Positions 25,250-36,699 of a stretch of 64,000 bases of DNA are shown in pieces. Source of the stretch: Monodelphis domestica (Eukaryota > Chordata > Mammalia > Didelphimorphia > Didelphidae); contig NC_077233.1 of assembly GCF_027887165.1 (NCBI RefSeq), forward strand, positions 220,118,017 to 220,182,016. The letters run 5' to 3'. The notes under the pieces were generated by a model, which searched no databases, was not told the origin of the DNA, and saw nothing but the letters and a program-made list of their open reading frames with translations. The position numbers were made by a program, and so were the translations under genes. The number at the start of each line of letters is the position of its first letter. Position 1 is the stretch's first letter.

Positions 25250-25540
25250 CACCCAAAGATGTCTGTGGATAGGTTTCAGAAAGGTATGTGAAACCAAATG
25301 GAAAAAAAAAATATTTTCACTAGGACCGATCTGAAATTGAGCATTAATTTCAGTTATTTAAAGATATTATTGCAAATATTAATAAGATGGAAATAGGTTT
25401 TGATCAATGATACATGTAAAATCCAGTGGAATTGCTTGGGATGGAGGAGGGAGAGAGAGAAATAACATGAATCATGTAACCATGAAAAAAATTCAAATAA
25501 ATATATTTATACTAAAATAATAAATAAAAATAAAAATATT
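25250..25540 (+). repeat. L1 3' end fragment
   Basis: GTAAAATCCAGTGGAATTGC, GGAGGAGGGAGAG, ATGAATCATGTAACCATG and an A-rich tail recur at 43.18-43.56 kb. This is the same 3' end family. Confidence 0.65.
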
Positions 25541-27149
25541 CTTCTGAGAAGGGACCCACATATATCATTGGATGGTCAAAGAGGTCCATGACACACAAAA
25601 GGTTAAGAAATCCCAAGTCTAAAGGAAAGACAAATGTCTCCCCTGCAAGCTTCTCCCTTCACCTTGTTAAATTTTACTTTTAGAAAACAAGATAGATAAG
25701 ACATGATTCCTTGGACAGGGCAGACACTAAAATGGGGCAAAGATTTTTCCCGAAAGGTTTTTAATGCTGCAGCAGAATACACCAATTTCTAGCTTTTCTA
25801 GTAACCAGACTGTTATTCACCTAACTCAGCAACTAGGTTTTAAAGTAGAGCTCTTGATTAATGACTTATACTATCTTAACCCTGTATAGACCAGATAAGA
25901 GTTCAAGAAAAAGTTGAAAATCATTTTTTATCTAGGATCATGTTGTCAGAATGGCAAATAGAAAAGATAGGCTCCTTGATTTGTGAAAGTTAGGGAGGAT
26001 TTGCCAATTTCAGATTCTCTCTTGGTATTTTCATTCTACTTTATTTTGTCATCCAAATATGCCATTTTTCAATTTCCATATAAAACTATGTAAAAAGTAA
26101 GAAAGTAAGACTCATCTTGGGAAATAAATCAGGATGACAGCATTTATTTTTAAGGATTAAATGCACAACAGTATCTATTTTCCCTGCCCTCCAGAATCAA
26201 ACCATGATTCTTCTCATACTTCTCTTCTAATAGTTCCTCATTAAAGGAGTCAAAAGTGTACTGTTTCCAAATATAGGGCCTTGAAAAAGTCCTCTTTTGC
26301 TTACTTCTTTTCCCTCCTTTGGTTGTAAGTCTTTTCACTTAAATCCTACACTTACTTTTCACCTCAGTTCTCAAAGATTTTCAAAAGGTGATCAGGTTCT
26401 GACAGCTGTTACTAAACCTAGGATAATTTTGAGTAGAGGGTCTGTCAAAAAGCTTTGAGTCAGCTAAGGACCAGATTCTTTAAGGTCAGAGAGGATTATT
26501 ACCATGAGGCAGACCACCAAAAGATGAAATTTTTCTGGACATAGCAATTCACAAAGACCAAGTGCAGTACAGAGGGGCGATGATCCCACATCAGTATGGA
26601 GAACAATGCCACAATGGCAAATCCCTGAAATGGAACTTGGAAACCACTGCCATTTGGGAAGTGCCATATAAATGGTCTCATATGTCAGGGAGGTACATAA
26701 CAGGAGCATTAATTAGGACTCAAAAAAAGGGTTTTAGAGTCAACATTTTGAAGAATTTAAATCAAAGCAGGGCAGGATATTATAAATTGCCAACATTCTT
26801 CAAACAAGTGTTTTCCCTTTCACCATTGGTTTAAAATAAGGGACTGCTGCATTAGCAACTGTTCACAGATACCAAAGCTCTTATTGGCAGTATCAATGTC
26901 CTATTATTGTGTCTAATTTAAATCTACTGGCAAAATTTTAGCATGAATAAGCATAAGTGTGAAAATATTTTTGGATTTTAGTGATGTTGCCAGAGAATTT
27001 TAGTTCTTTTTAGAATTATATTTTAGAATAATCACCATGTTGGGGACCATGGAATTAAAAATTCTAATTCTTCCTGCACTTAAGCAAGCCATTTTCTCTC
27101 TTCTTTGCAGCTAATAACTAAGAGGGCTTATTTACCCTCTAGTTCCTCC

Positions 27150-27300
27150 CCCCCTCAATGCTATCAGTTTCTGCAGTAAGGGCTAAGTGACTTGTCCAGA
27201 GTCACATAGCTACCCACCCAAGTGTCTGAGGCCACATTTGAACCTCGGACTTCCTGTCTCCAGGCCTGGCTTACTATCCACTGAGTTGCTTACCTGCCTC
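27150..27300 (-). repeat. SINE, reverse orientation, partial
   Basis: AAGTGACTTGTCCAGAGTCA, CCAGGCCTGGCTTACTATCC and CTGAGTTGCTTACCTGCC. Confidence 0.8.
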
Positions 27301-30198
27301 TTTATCTTCTAGTTCTGCAGAAGCAAACCTTGTGAAGGTTTATACTTTTACTATAATGTATTAACTGAATGCTACTAGTTTCTGAACAAGGAAAATCTTT
27401 CAATGTTGGTCATGAAGGAAATCTGGGTTTTTAATTTTAAGCCAGAAACTGCATCTAAATGTCACTGTACATTCAACAAGTATTCACAGGGCAATTAATT
27501 TGCTTTGGAAGAAAAGGGACCTCATAAACAGACTTTGATCTCATAAATAGGCTTTGATGAAATCACAAGCTCTGGTCATTATGTGACAAAGACTCAAATA
27601 AATGCGAGATCCAAAAGAAGGCTTCATGCATGCTCTTCGGGGTCTTTTAGTAAAGTCTGAAGGAGCTGAGGGCCAGTTTAGAAATTAATAATAAAGGACA
27701 AGGCTGGAAAGAAGTGTTTGTGCACAAAAAAGGAAAAGCATAGTAGAAAAGGAATTTCCTTCCCTTAAAGACAGATAACTCATCTTACAGTAATTTAAGT
27801 GCACAATCTTGCCAATCTGGAGATGGCTACTATAGATGCCTTTCTGTGACCTTTCTAGTCTTAGTTTTAGGGACATTTACAATGGAAAACTATGCAGACT
27901 ATATATAGACATCTTAAACATAGTCCCACCTCTTATTGTGACAATTACTCTGACAAACAAGGTTCTGCCTTCTAAGCTCAAAGAATTAGGATTTTTCCTT
28001 ATAAAGAAAATCAAGTAATTGATTATACATCAATAGTCTCTAATACTTCAAGTTCTATAGTGAGATGCTGAAGCCACTTGAGAAAAGGAAAGTTCCATGT
28101 ACTTTTAAGGCTTAAAAATATCTTATTTTTGATGTATACATTTTTAGTTTCAATTTAGCACCCCTCTATACACATACATCACTCTGAATCCCTTTACTAG
28201 AAGTGGAAAGAAGCTGTTCTGATCATTACAAGTATCAGATGGAAGCATAAAACACTGGAGAAGAATAAGTATTGATCTAAGAATGATATGTACACAACAT
28301 TAACAATCAAGAAGGCCCCAAATAAAAATTAAAAAAAATTTTTTTTAAACTAGGGCCAAAGCCTCAGATGATATGTGGAACAGTAACTTGCTACAAATAA
28401 TTAAGACATGAAATCAGTATGGATGAGTTACACTCTTCTCTTGCAAAGTGTTTAGATAAGCAAGCAATAAAAAGTTGAGATTTAGATACTTTAAACCGAT
28501 CTAATACAAAAAATGCTAGACATTCAACAAATATCAACTGACTGGGAATAACCCCACAAACTGAGCAAAGAACTACCAAGTGAGGTAAGTAGTAAGGTAC
28601 TACTATGACCCTTTGGGATAAAAGGTAGGAAAAAAATTCTTTAACAGTCAAGTCCTAATTGTTTCTGCTTTGCCTCAGTCTTACAACAATGGATGTTAGG
28701 GATGAGTCTTGTCTATCCCCAGCATCATTATCATTTAACACCTTGACCAGCTTATTTGCAGCCTGGATATTAGGCTTTGACTGCCTGCCCTCCTTCAAGA
28801 AATGTCTGTCTACTTGAATTTGGTCACCTTGCATTTGCAGTCACAGCAGCATGGCATTTCAGTTGAGTCCAAAGGCAGGCCTGGTTGCTACTGCTGTCAG
28901 AAGGTTGAAGCTCCATCCTTAGCACCTACACTGTAATTTCATTTAAAAGTTCAATTTGACCTGGGTAAATCCTCAAGATTCAGCCCAATCTCCCACCCAG
29001 GATGTAGAGGAAATTAATGCAGCACAGGCATGTACTAACCATTAGGCAGAGGAGGAGAGAGGTAACAGTTCACTTATATGCTAATATTTTTCTGTTCCCA
29101 AGACATGCCACATTATTTTCTGACTACTATAAGGAAAAAACCTCCATCATAAAGTTCTCCATGTCTAGGCCTCAGCTTCCTCATTTGCCAAACAAGGGAA
29201 TTGAACTAACTATATGACCTCTAAGGACTCCTCTGCCTCTAAATCTATGATCCCATGAACCTTCACCTTATGCTCTTTTAGAAGTGTCCTCTTTTCCCCA
29301 AGACAAGACAATTGTTAATTTCCTAGAACAATAAAGGGGAAACACAACATTGTGAATTATGGAAAGCAAGAGTAAGTATCAAGCCATAATTCCCATTAAC
29401 AGAACAGGGAGGGTGGGGAGTAGAGAGAAGGGTGAGTCACTGTTTACTGCTCCAAGGAGAAGCTACGCAGAACATTCTCTCAGCTGGCCAGCTTTCCATT
29501 TCCTTTATGGACCAGAACCTGAATCCAGTAAGATGGTTTCAGGAACCCTCAGACTCAGGAACTTTATCAACATGACTTTTTCTTTTTTTTAATAAATATC
29601 TGGAAAATAATCACAGTCATATTTGAGTTTGCATACAAGCTCAGAGTTACCAGAGAACTTAAAGTTAAGGTGAGAATTACGGTAGATAAAATACGGTTTG
29701 AAAAAGCCTTGTGACAAAGACCCAAATAGTGTCAGAGAAAGAAATTGGAATCAGCAAATCTTGACACATAGTAAATGTTGCCTTCCCCCCAAAATCTCTG
29801 TTCAACTCCCATTTTTAGCAACCATCTTGTAAGTCAATATATACTTGGAATGATTCCCTTAAAGCTTATGCTGTGTTTAAGTATAGAAGGCAAATTTCAT
29901 TCTGGGGAGAATTTCTGGTTTTAGTTTATAAAACTCCCTCTAAAATTTTAATGAAAAGTTTTTTATTATTTAATCTCAGGAGGGAAGGGAGCATGGCAAG
30001 TGGACAGGGAGGTACAGATGTTGTAAATGGCAGGGGCCATTTCTTCTTTCTTCCTTCTAGGACAATGTGCTGCAGGTGCTGCTCCAGCTACTTGCATACA
30101 TTCACACAGCTCTATAAAATGCCCTTTTCTCCCCTTTCCCCCCAAATGGACAATGTTTTAAAGTTGTTTTGTGTTTTCTTTTTTAAAAAGATCCAGTC

Positions 30199-30295
30199 CC
30201 TCTGATACTTCCTAGCTAGCTATGTGAACCTGGGCAAGTCATTGTAATCCCCCTTGCCTAGCCCTTGCCTTCAGAGTTGTTACTAGGTCAGATCT
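30199..30295 (+). repeat. Truncated SINE with 20-bp target-site duplication
   Basis: The SINE body lacks its head (starts CCTCTGATACTTCCTAGC and carries CTGGGCAAGTCATTGTAATC). The perfect repeat TTTTTTAAAAAGATCCAGTC flanks it at 30179-30198 and 30296-30315. Confidence 0.85.
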
Positions 30296-32112
30296 TTTTT
30301 TAAAAAGATCCAGTCATCTTTTACCAAGCCTATCTAAAAAAAAATCACTGGGTTTGAAATGAGCTGAACATGGTGTGACATTAAGCTGCATCTGCACGTA
30401 GCAGGATGTCCTTTAAAGCTGATCCCAATAAAGCAGAGCCCTCTAAAAGCCAACAAGTAGGACTATGGCAGACAAACAAAGGTGGAGGGAAGGACAGTGG
30501 ATAAGGCAAATTGCATGCACTCATAAAAATCCACTGCTTACAGGAATGGAACCTCCCCTTCTATTAAAGAGTGGATGTCCTAGTTTCTGTCTTGGCTGCC
30601 AAAAGCAGTATTAACCCCCCACCCCTCCACCCCACAAGAACAACCAAAGCAGTATCACAAAATTAAAACTACAAGTTACACACAATACATGTCTTTCCAA
30701 AATGAAGTCACCTGCTCCCTACCCCATCCCCCACCTCCATTATGGGCAAATAAAAAATTGGCTAATCTGTATAAAGAAAATCCTGCATAAAATGCCAGAG
30801 GAATAGCAACATTATTGGCCTTGCTCTTTCTGACATTCAAGAATAAACTTTACTAAGAGGGATGTCTTTCCTTCAAAGATTTAGCAGATAGGAAAGAGAA
30901 AGATCATATTTGCTCTCCTATGAACTTTTAATGTAGTCACCCTAGAATACTAATGGAACAATCCAAAGCCCTTAATTCAAAGCACATAGATCAAGTTAAG
31001 TACTAAGATTCAAACACTTATGAATAACCAACAATGGAAGCAATACCTTCCAAACTTACTTCATTCCCCTTCCAGTGTGACTTTTGGTAAGAGCAGGGTT
31101 AAATTCTCTTTTCCTCCAGCTGATGTCGTATAATGCCATTGGACAGGAGCAATGCCAGTCATTTGTAGGAAGTGACTGTGGTAGGAAGGCTTTTCAGCAT
31201 TACCAAGGGAAGAGAGTGTACAAGTTGAACCGGCTCCCTCAGTGCGGAAGCAGCAAGGTAAATAAATTAAATACTAAGCCAGGCTGGAGGCTGCCAGTGC
31301 TCTGGGGGTGAGGGGTACACCCAACCTCACACATACACACGACCTCAAAAGGCTTCATGGTGATATGGAAGGAGAGCCAACTCCCCTTAATTTTTCATTA
31401 AGCCTCTCTCCGAGCAAATCTGGCCTCTGGGCTAACCTGAGACGGGAGGGTTAGTCTGAATGGTAAGAAGGTAATGGAGTCTATTTCCGGTTTTCAAAGG
31501 CTGGACTGTCTCCGGGGTTGTCAGCCCACAACAGAAACCCCTTTTTCTAAATATATGGCAACATTAGTTCGGTACCTAAAATGGTGAGGTTTGGGGCTTT
31601 GTTTCTAGGCTTACATGAATACATTTAATTTTGAAGATGTTGTCTGAGACAGTTTTCTAATCTCTCATTTTGGGGGGGGAAATGACTTCTGATAAAAGGA
31701 CTGGAATTGGAAATTCCTTTTTCTCACCACTGATGTACTTTTTATGCCTCAGTATCCCCATCTGTAAAATGTGATGCTTAAAAAACTAAGTTTTTTAAAA
31801 TCTCTTTAAGCTCATAGAACACCCAAATACAAATCTGTATGAATATTCTATTTCAATCCACCCTTTCCTGTCTGAGCATATATCCCAGACTGATTCTAAG
31901 AGTAAACATTAGTCAAAAGTGGTTTCAAATGATTGTCAGCACAACCATTTTCTTAATGGATCACTCTGGTTGCATGAGAATATTTAGAAAAGACAACTTC
32001 TTTCTTTAAAAGTGGTTAATGAAAAGAAACAAACATTACCAGGGCTCTGAGACACTTAAAAAAAAACCTGGAACTGCCTACCTAGACTTTTCTAAACTGT
32101 TAAATTAAAACC

Positions 32113-32310
32113 TGAGGGCAGCTCAGTGGATTGAGAGTCCAGCTTGGAGACTGTTGGTTCTAGGTTCAAATGTGACCTCAGACACTTACTGTGTGACCCT
32201 GAGCAAATCACCTAACTCCCCATTGCCTAGCCAGCACCCTTCTTGAGCCTTGGAACCAATGCACCTTACTGATTCTAAGACAGAAGGTAAGGGTTTAAAA
32301 AAAAAATAAA
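32113..32310 (+). repeat. SINE, forward orientation
   Basis: GAGGGCAGCTCAGTGGATTG at the head and ATTCTAAGACAGAAGGTAAG with an A-rich tail at the end. Confidence 0.88.
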
Positions 32311-33364
32311 GAAATGAAATGAAACACCTCAGAATCCAAGGAGCTTTCTTGTTAGTACTTAAAGCCATCATACTTTTATCTTGTGGCAGCTCTTTAAGTG
32401 CAAGGCACAGGCCTCTGAAGTTCAACTTGCCATTCACAGCCTACCATTTTTAATATCCTAAACAGATTAGAACTATGTAGATTGGTCTCTAATGAAGGCA
32501 TAAATTTTTGGTACTGTATTTGGGTCAACTGCTTATACTAAGGCAGCAAGTGACAACAGACATTACTCAAATGAATACTTGTTCTTGAGCTGAACCTCCT
32601 CACCATTTGACAAACAGCAGTTTTTAGGGTGGTGACACTAGAGATGTATGTAATATGGGGAGAAGCCTCCATACACTACTGTTATTAATTGCCATCAGAT
32701 CTCTAAAAAGAAGTTTGTGTGTCAAACAGAGGCAAAAGCTGTACTAAACAAACAAACAAAAAAGCCCAGGTAACCGGCCAGAAAAGATCCTATTAAGTTC
32801 CAGCCCTAGTCCTGCCCTGGCTTGGGTACTACCACCAGGCCTTTGCGCATATGGAAATACAGCTGGATTGGTTGATAGCTGGCTCCCCTAACTCGTTAAG
32901 AATCCAGGGGGGTGGCCAGCCGGATGGGTTATAACCAGCCCAACAGAAACAACCCAGTGGCATTCCGACTTGAGTTCAGCTGTCACTAAGGCTGAGAAAT
33001 TCCCCACTGCCTCTGACAGCGCCCCGTCTGCCCACAGGAGCACCGCGGTAACCCTCCAGCCGGCGGCTCCCATGCATGCTCCCTGCCCCGGTGACGGCCT
33101 CCCTTGTTTTCACCCCAACTCTCTGGCATGGCCCAATGCCTATTCCTTTCTGCTTTCCTTTACTCTCGGAATTGGGGGGAGGTGGTTCAGTAGTTTTTCT
33201 TCCCGTCCCCTTCATAACCCCACCCTGCCCGCCTTCTTCTCCATCGCCTGGCTCCCCTTTTCTTGGGGTGCGGGCTTTCCTTGACCCTGGGCTATTCCTG
33301 GGGGTAATTGGAGGTGTCTCTGACACCTCTCTCACCTACACGTCCAGCCCAGGTCCGGGGGCGC

Positions 33365-33603
33365 CACGTGCAAGTCCCGGGTCTCTACGCGGGGCGGTCA
33401 GCACGTGTCTCCCCCTCCGCCCCCTGGTCCAGGCACGTGTCTCCCCCAGAAGGATGACTCAGCGATTTGGGGGGTTGGGGGGGGTGGGGGTGGAGAAGGA
33501 GTTGGTCCCGGGGCAGGAGGGATGGGCGGGTGGGGACACTCCTCGGGCTCGCGGGGCGCCGGCCCTGCCCAGGCGGGACGGGGCAGGACAGAGGCAGCAC
33601 GTG
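33365..33603. promoter_or_regulatory. Cluster of four CACGTG E-boxes
   Basis: Exact CACGTG palindromes lie at 33365-33370, 33402-33407, 33434-33439 and 33598-33603, all in the CpG island just inside MAFK intron 1. CACGTG is bound by MYC/MAX, USF and TFE/MITF family factors. Binding here is inferred. Confidence 0.7.
33454..33464 (-). promoter_or_regulatory. NF-E2/antioxidant response element match
   Basis: ATGACTCAGCG on the + strand is CGCTGAGTCAT on the minus strand. It fits both the NF-E2 motif (YGCTGASTCAY) and the ARE core (RTGACNNNGC). It lies about 400 bp inside MAFK intron 1 between two E-boxes. Small Maf heterodimers bind such sites. Confidence 0.6.
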
Positions 33604-33860
33604 CGGGCAGCACGAGCAGAGCTGAGACAGGGAGTCGGGCTGGAAAGGGGGAAGGGGCCACCGTCGCCCCACATCCCCAGACCCAGGAGAGTGTGGGGGG
33701 GGCACCACGCCCCCGTCGCCGCCGCCACCACCAGCCTTGTATCGGGGCGGGTCTCGTCCCTAAGCGCCCCGCCCCCCCCTGCCCAACAGTCCAGCGGTCT
33801 GTCCGTTAACCCCCCTCCCCCCCGCTCTCCCAACCCAACCGTCAGCAGTCGCCTTCTTAC

Positions 33861-34030
33861 CTGGGGCGCGGGCACGCGGCGGGGCCTGGCGGGGGGCGGC
33901 GGCGGCGGGGACGCGCGGCGGTAGCGGCGGCTCCGGCGGCTCCTCGCGGGGACGCGCTTTCCCACTTTGCCTCCTCCTCCTTCTCCGACTTCAGGAATAA
34001 AAACAACCCCCCCAGTCCCTAGCATCTGAC
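33861..34030 (-). other. MAFK: MAFK non-coding exon 1
   Basis: On the minus strand the sequence GCGCCCCAG/GTAAGAAGG gives a strong donor directly after 33861. The exon is GC-rich, with CGG/CCG triplet runs at about 33891-33945 that end up in the 5' UTR. The 5' end is approximate. It splices to the acceptor at 21542-21543. Confidence 0.75.
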
Positions 34031-34409
34031 ACTCCGCTTCCGGGATCGCGCGTCAGTGCGCGTCATCTGGCCACGCCTCCTTGTCTCCTCTTTTCCCCAC
34101 CCTCAAGTCTCCCTCTCCGGTTCACCCAGACGGCGAGCGCAGAGGGAGGGAAGGAGGACACCGCCCGCCTCGCGCCTCCCGCCCCATTCATTCACACCCC
34201 GCCCCCTCCGGGCCCTCCCGGGCCCGTCTTGTCCAGACTGGCGGGGTTGGGGGAGAGGAGAGAAGGGAAAAAGAGCTAGGAGGGGAAAAGACCTGTGTAA
34301 GGCGCTGGAAGGCCAGCACCATATGGGGTGCCCCAGCCCCCACCCCATCATAGGACCAGGTACATGATTATTATTACAATAATAAAGTTATAACAAAAAC
34401 CTCAGCATT

Positions 34410-34520
34410 CTTATAGGGCTTTATGGTTCACAAAGTGCTTTCTTCACAGCTAGGGCTTACTTACTGTTATGTCCATTTCACAAAGGAGGAAACTGAGCCC
34501 TGGGAAATGGGGGGCTTGGG
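34410..34520 (-). repeat. MIR-like fragment, reverse
   Basis: TTCACAAAGTGCTTTCTTCA, then GTCCATTTCACAAAGGAGGA and AACTGAG, is the MIR 3' half in reverse. Confidence 0.65.
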
Positions 34521-34946
34521 CAAGAAATGGCTTGCCTGAGTATCTGAGCCAGTTCTGGAATTTAGATCTCCTTAGGGAAGCCTGGGCATTCTGGTTTCCA
34601 CTCTACTTAGGGCAGTGATGGGCAACCTTTTGAGCTTGGTGTGTCAAAATTCGCCAAAAAACCGAACATAGTTGGGGTGGTGTGTCACTTTGAGAAAAAA
34701 ACACATAACTTTGTGATAGTTATAGTTTAAACAACAAAAATGTATAATTGTAATATATAACTCTAGTTAATAAACCAAAAACTAATTATTTAACTTACCT
34801 GCTTAGTGACTTCTTTGTTCATCTGTCAGTCAGTTTCTTTTGTTGGTCTTGATATTCTTTAACTTGTGTGGGGTGCTGTGAATTAAGATAAGTGAGGGGG
34901 AGGGAAAATTCTTTAACTAACCTGTCTATTAGTGGCTTTTTTGTTA

Positions 34947-35155
34947 CTGAATTTCATTGGCTAAATCTTCAATTGAAGGTTGGTATTTTGTACACTTCAA
35001 GCCTAAGAAAGGGCTACTAATGTCATCTGTCAGTCTTTTTCTTTTGTTGGTTTTGATATTATTTAATGCTGAGAATAAGGTCTCCCAAAGGTACATAGAG
35101 GGAAAAATTGTGAGTAAAGCCATTGCTATATTTTTCAGTGTGCTAAAAGTGTCTG
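34947..35155 (-). pseudogene. hAT transposase C-terminal remnant
   Basis: The minus strand stays open for about 68 codons and contains ALLTIFPSMYLWETLFSALN, then NIKTNKRKRLTDD, then IEDLANEIQ before a stop. LFSxxNxIKTxxRxRLTD is the hATC dimerisation motif of hAT transposases. A second, more decayed copy of the NIKTNKR...LTDE segment lies at about 34800-34890, so the element carries an internal duplication. No catalytic part is present. Confidence 0.8.
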
Positions 35156-35364
35156 GTAATGGGTTCCAGGCACTCCTCTATTGCATGTGGGCTGGAACCC
35201 TGCCCAGTCTTCTGCAGGCCTGGCCCCACCCTACCCCACCCCTCCTGCTCACTGTCAGCCTGCCTGCCAGCCTGCTCTTCCTCCTCCCTGCCTCTGTAGG
35301 AACCCCTTTCTAGCTTGTCGAGCAGCCCAGGCTGCTGCTCCAGCAGCTCCTGGGCCCTGAGGCA

Positions 35365-35377
35365 TGCTGAGTCAGCA
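35365..35377. promoter_or_regulatory. Perfect T-MARE (Maf recognition element)
   Basis: TGCTGAGTCAGCA is a full 13-bp match to the TRE-type Maf recognition element palindrome, the preferred site of small Maf dimers. It lies inside the hAT element, about 1.3 kb upstream of the presumed MAFK start. The match is seen directly. In vivo binding is inferred. Confidence 0.7.
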
Positions 35378-35654
35378 TAAGGACACATGTCATCAAAAAT
35401 GACTACGCATGTCAGTGCTGACACATGTGTTATAGGTTCACCATCACAGATTTAGGGTAAAAACTGAACCTGCCACTTCTTTGCTAACAGATAATTCCTG
35501 ATTGAGGAAACTCCCTCATCCATGTGAGATTAGTTAGCACTTGCTCTGACATCCACAGAAAACTGCCCAGGGTCACACAGTGTGTATTCAAGACTGGATA
35601 CAGCCCAGGGCTCCTAGTTTGAAGGTGGACTCCTTATTCTAACACCATACTTTC

Positions 35655-35927
35655 CCTCAATACTTGGGATTATGCAGTACAATGATCCAGGACAGTTCCA
35701 AAGGTCCCTGATGTAAAAGACTATCCACCTCCAGAGAGAGACTTAATGAACTCTGAGCTCAGAACTGGAGCATATTTTTTTTTTTCATTTTATGCCTATT
35801 GCTTTTTGTTGTGGTTGGTTTTTGCAATATGGCTAATATGAAGTGTTTTGCCTGACTTCACATGAAAAATCGATGTATTACTTGCCTTTTCAAGAGGTGG
35901 AGGAGGGGGAGAATTTGGAACTCAACA
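35655..35927 (+). repeat. L1 3' UTR fragment
   Basis: ATGATCCAGGACAGTTCCAA, CCACCTCCAGAGAGAGACTT, GCAATATGGCTAATATGAAG and GAATTTGGAACTCAACATTT form a marsupial L1 3' UTR-like block. Confidence 0.65.
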
Positions 35928-36131
35928 TTTTTTTTTAAACCCTTACCTTCTGTCCTGGAATCAATACTGTGTATTGGTTCCAAGGCAGAAGAGTGGTAAG
36001 GCCTAGGCAATGAGGGTAAAGTGACTTGCCCAGGGTCACACATCTGGGAAGTGTCTGAGGCCAGATTTGAACCTAAGGACCTCCCACCTCTAGGTCTGGC
36101 TCTCAATCCACTGAGTTACCCAGCTGCCCCC
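35928..36131 (-). repeat. SINE, reverse orientation, complete
   Basis: It runs from TTAAACCCTTACCTTCTGTC to GAGTTACCCAGCTGCCCC. AACATTTTTT lies on both sides and may be the target duplication. It is inserted at the end of the L1 fragment. Confidence 0.9.
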
Positions 36132-36409
36132 AGAACATTTTTTAAAGATTGTTAAAAAAAATATGAAAAGGAAAATATTTAGGATTATAGATTTACATCT
36201 GGAAGGGACTTTAAAAGCAATGTAGTCCAATCCTACCTCTTTACAGATGAGAAAATAAAGTTAAGTGGCCTGCCTAAAGACACATACGAATCAGAGACAG
36301 AATCTGAACCCAGGTCTTCTGATTCTAAAGGAAGTCTTTTGACTGAATAGGGGTTCCATTGAAGTAGGAGAGGTATATAGACCAAGGAAGTCAAATGATA
36401 CAGAAAAAA

Positions 36410-36560
36410 AACACTGGATTTGGAATCAGAGAACCTGGGTTTGAATCTGGACTTGGCTACTTATTTGTTTGATGTTCGGTGATTCAGGTAATTTCTACTT
36501 CTTAGTTGCCTCATCTATAAAATGAATGTGTTGGAGTTAACCATCTTATATTACTGTTCT
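36410..36560 (+). repeat. MIR-like SINE
   Basis: TTTGGAATCAGAGAACCTGG, GAATCTGGACTTGGCTACTT and TGCCTCATCTATAAAATGAA. Confidence 0.65.
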
Positions 36561-36699
36561 AAATCTATGAAAGGCTTATTAAATACCTATCAGGCACCAG
36601 AGAAATAGGCATTAGGCATAGTATTAGGATATTTACTTTATATGACATATGATAAGTTATATGTTAAAGGCCTTATAAAGGTTTTTTTATAATGCATGT

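Larger units (their letters stand above)
21542..33860 (-). other. MAFK: MAFK intron 1, low in repeats
   Basis: The 12.3-kb intron separates the CpG-island exon from the first coding exon. Only three clear SINEs (27.15, 30.20 and 32.11 kb), one L1 3' end and one long CA repeat are visible. That is far sparser than the flanking DNA. I recognise no other gene in it. Its large unique blocks may hold enhancers. Confidence 0.75.
33000..34350 (-). promoter_or_regulatory. MAFK: MAFK CpG-island promoter
   Basis: This is the densest CpG stretch of the window and covers the MAFK non-coding exon 1. The presumed start region has CCGGAAGC, an ETS-type site, at about 34036-34043, and CGCGCGTCAGTGCGCGTCAT beside it. 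I see no TATA box in front of the presumed start. The island continues upstream to about 34350, so divergent transcription is possible. Confidence 0.85.
34613..35449 (-). mobile_element. hAT DNA transposon copy, 837 bp
   Basis: The terminal inverted repeats CAGTGATGGGCAACCT (start) and AGGTTCACCATCACAG (end) match at 13 of 16 positions. They are flanked by the 8-bp duplication ACTTAGGG (34605-34612) / ATTTAGGG (35450-35457) with one mismatch. Eight-base duplications and CAGTG-type ends are hAT hallmarks. The inside carries a decayed transposase 3' end. The element sits about 0.6 kb upstream of the MAFK start region. Confidence 0.88.

Noticed and set aside
33076..34025. Long open frames of up to 282 codons on both strands at 33-34 kb
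   Set aside because: They lie in the MAFK CpG island and non-coding exon 1. Composition is low-complexity Pro/Gly/Arg and frames overlap in every direction.
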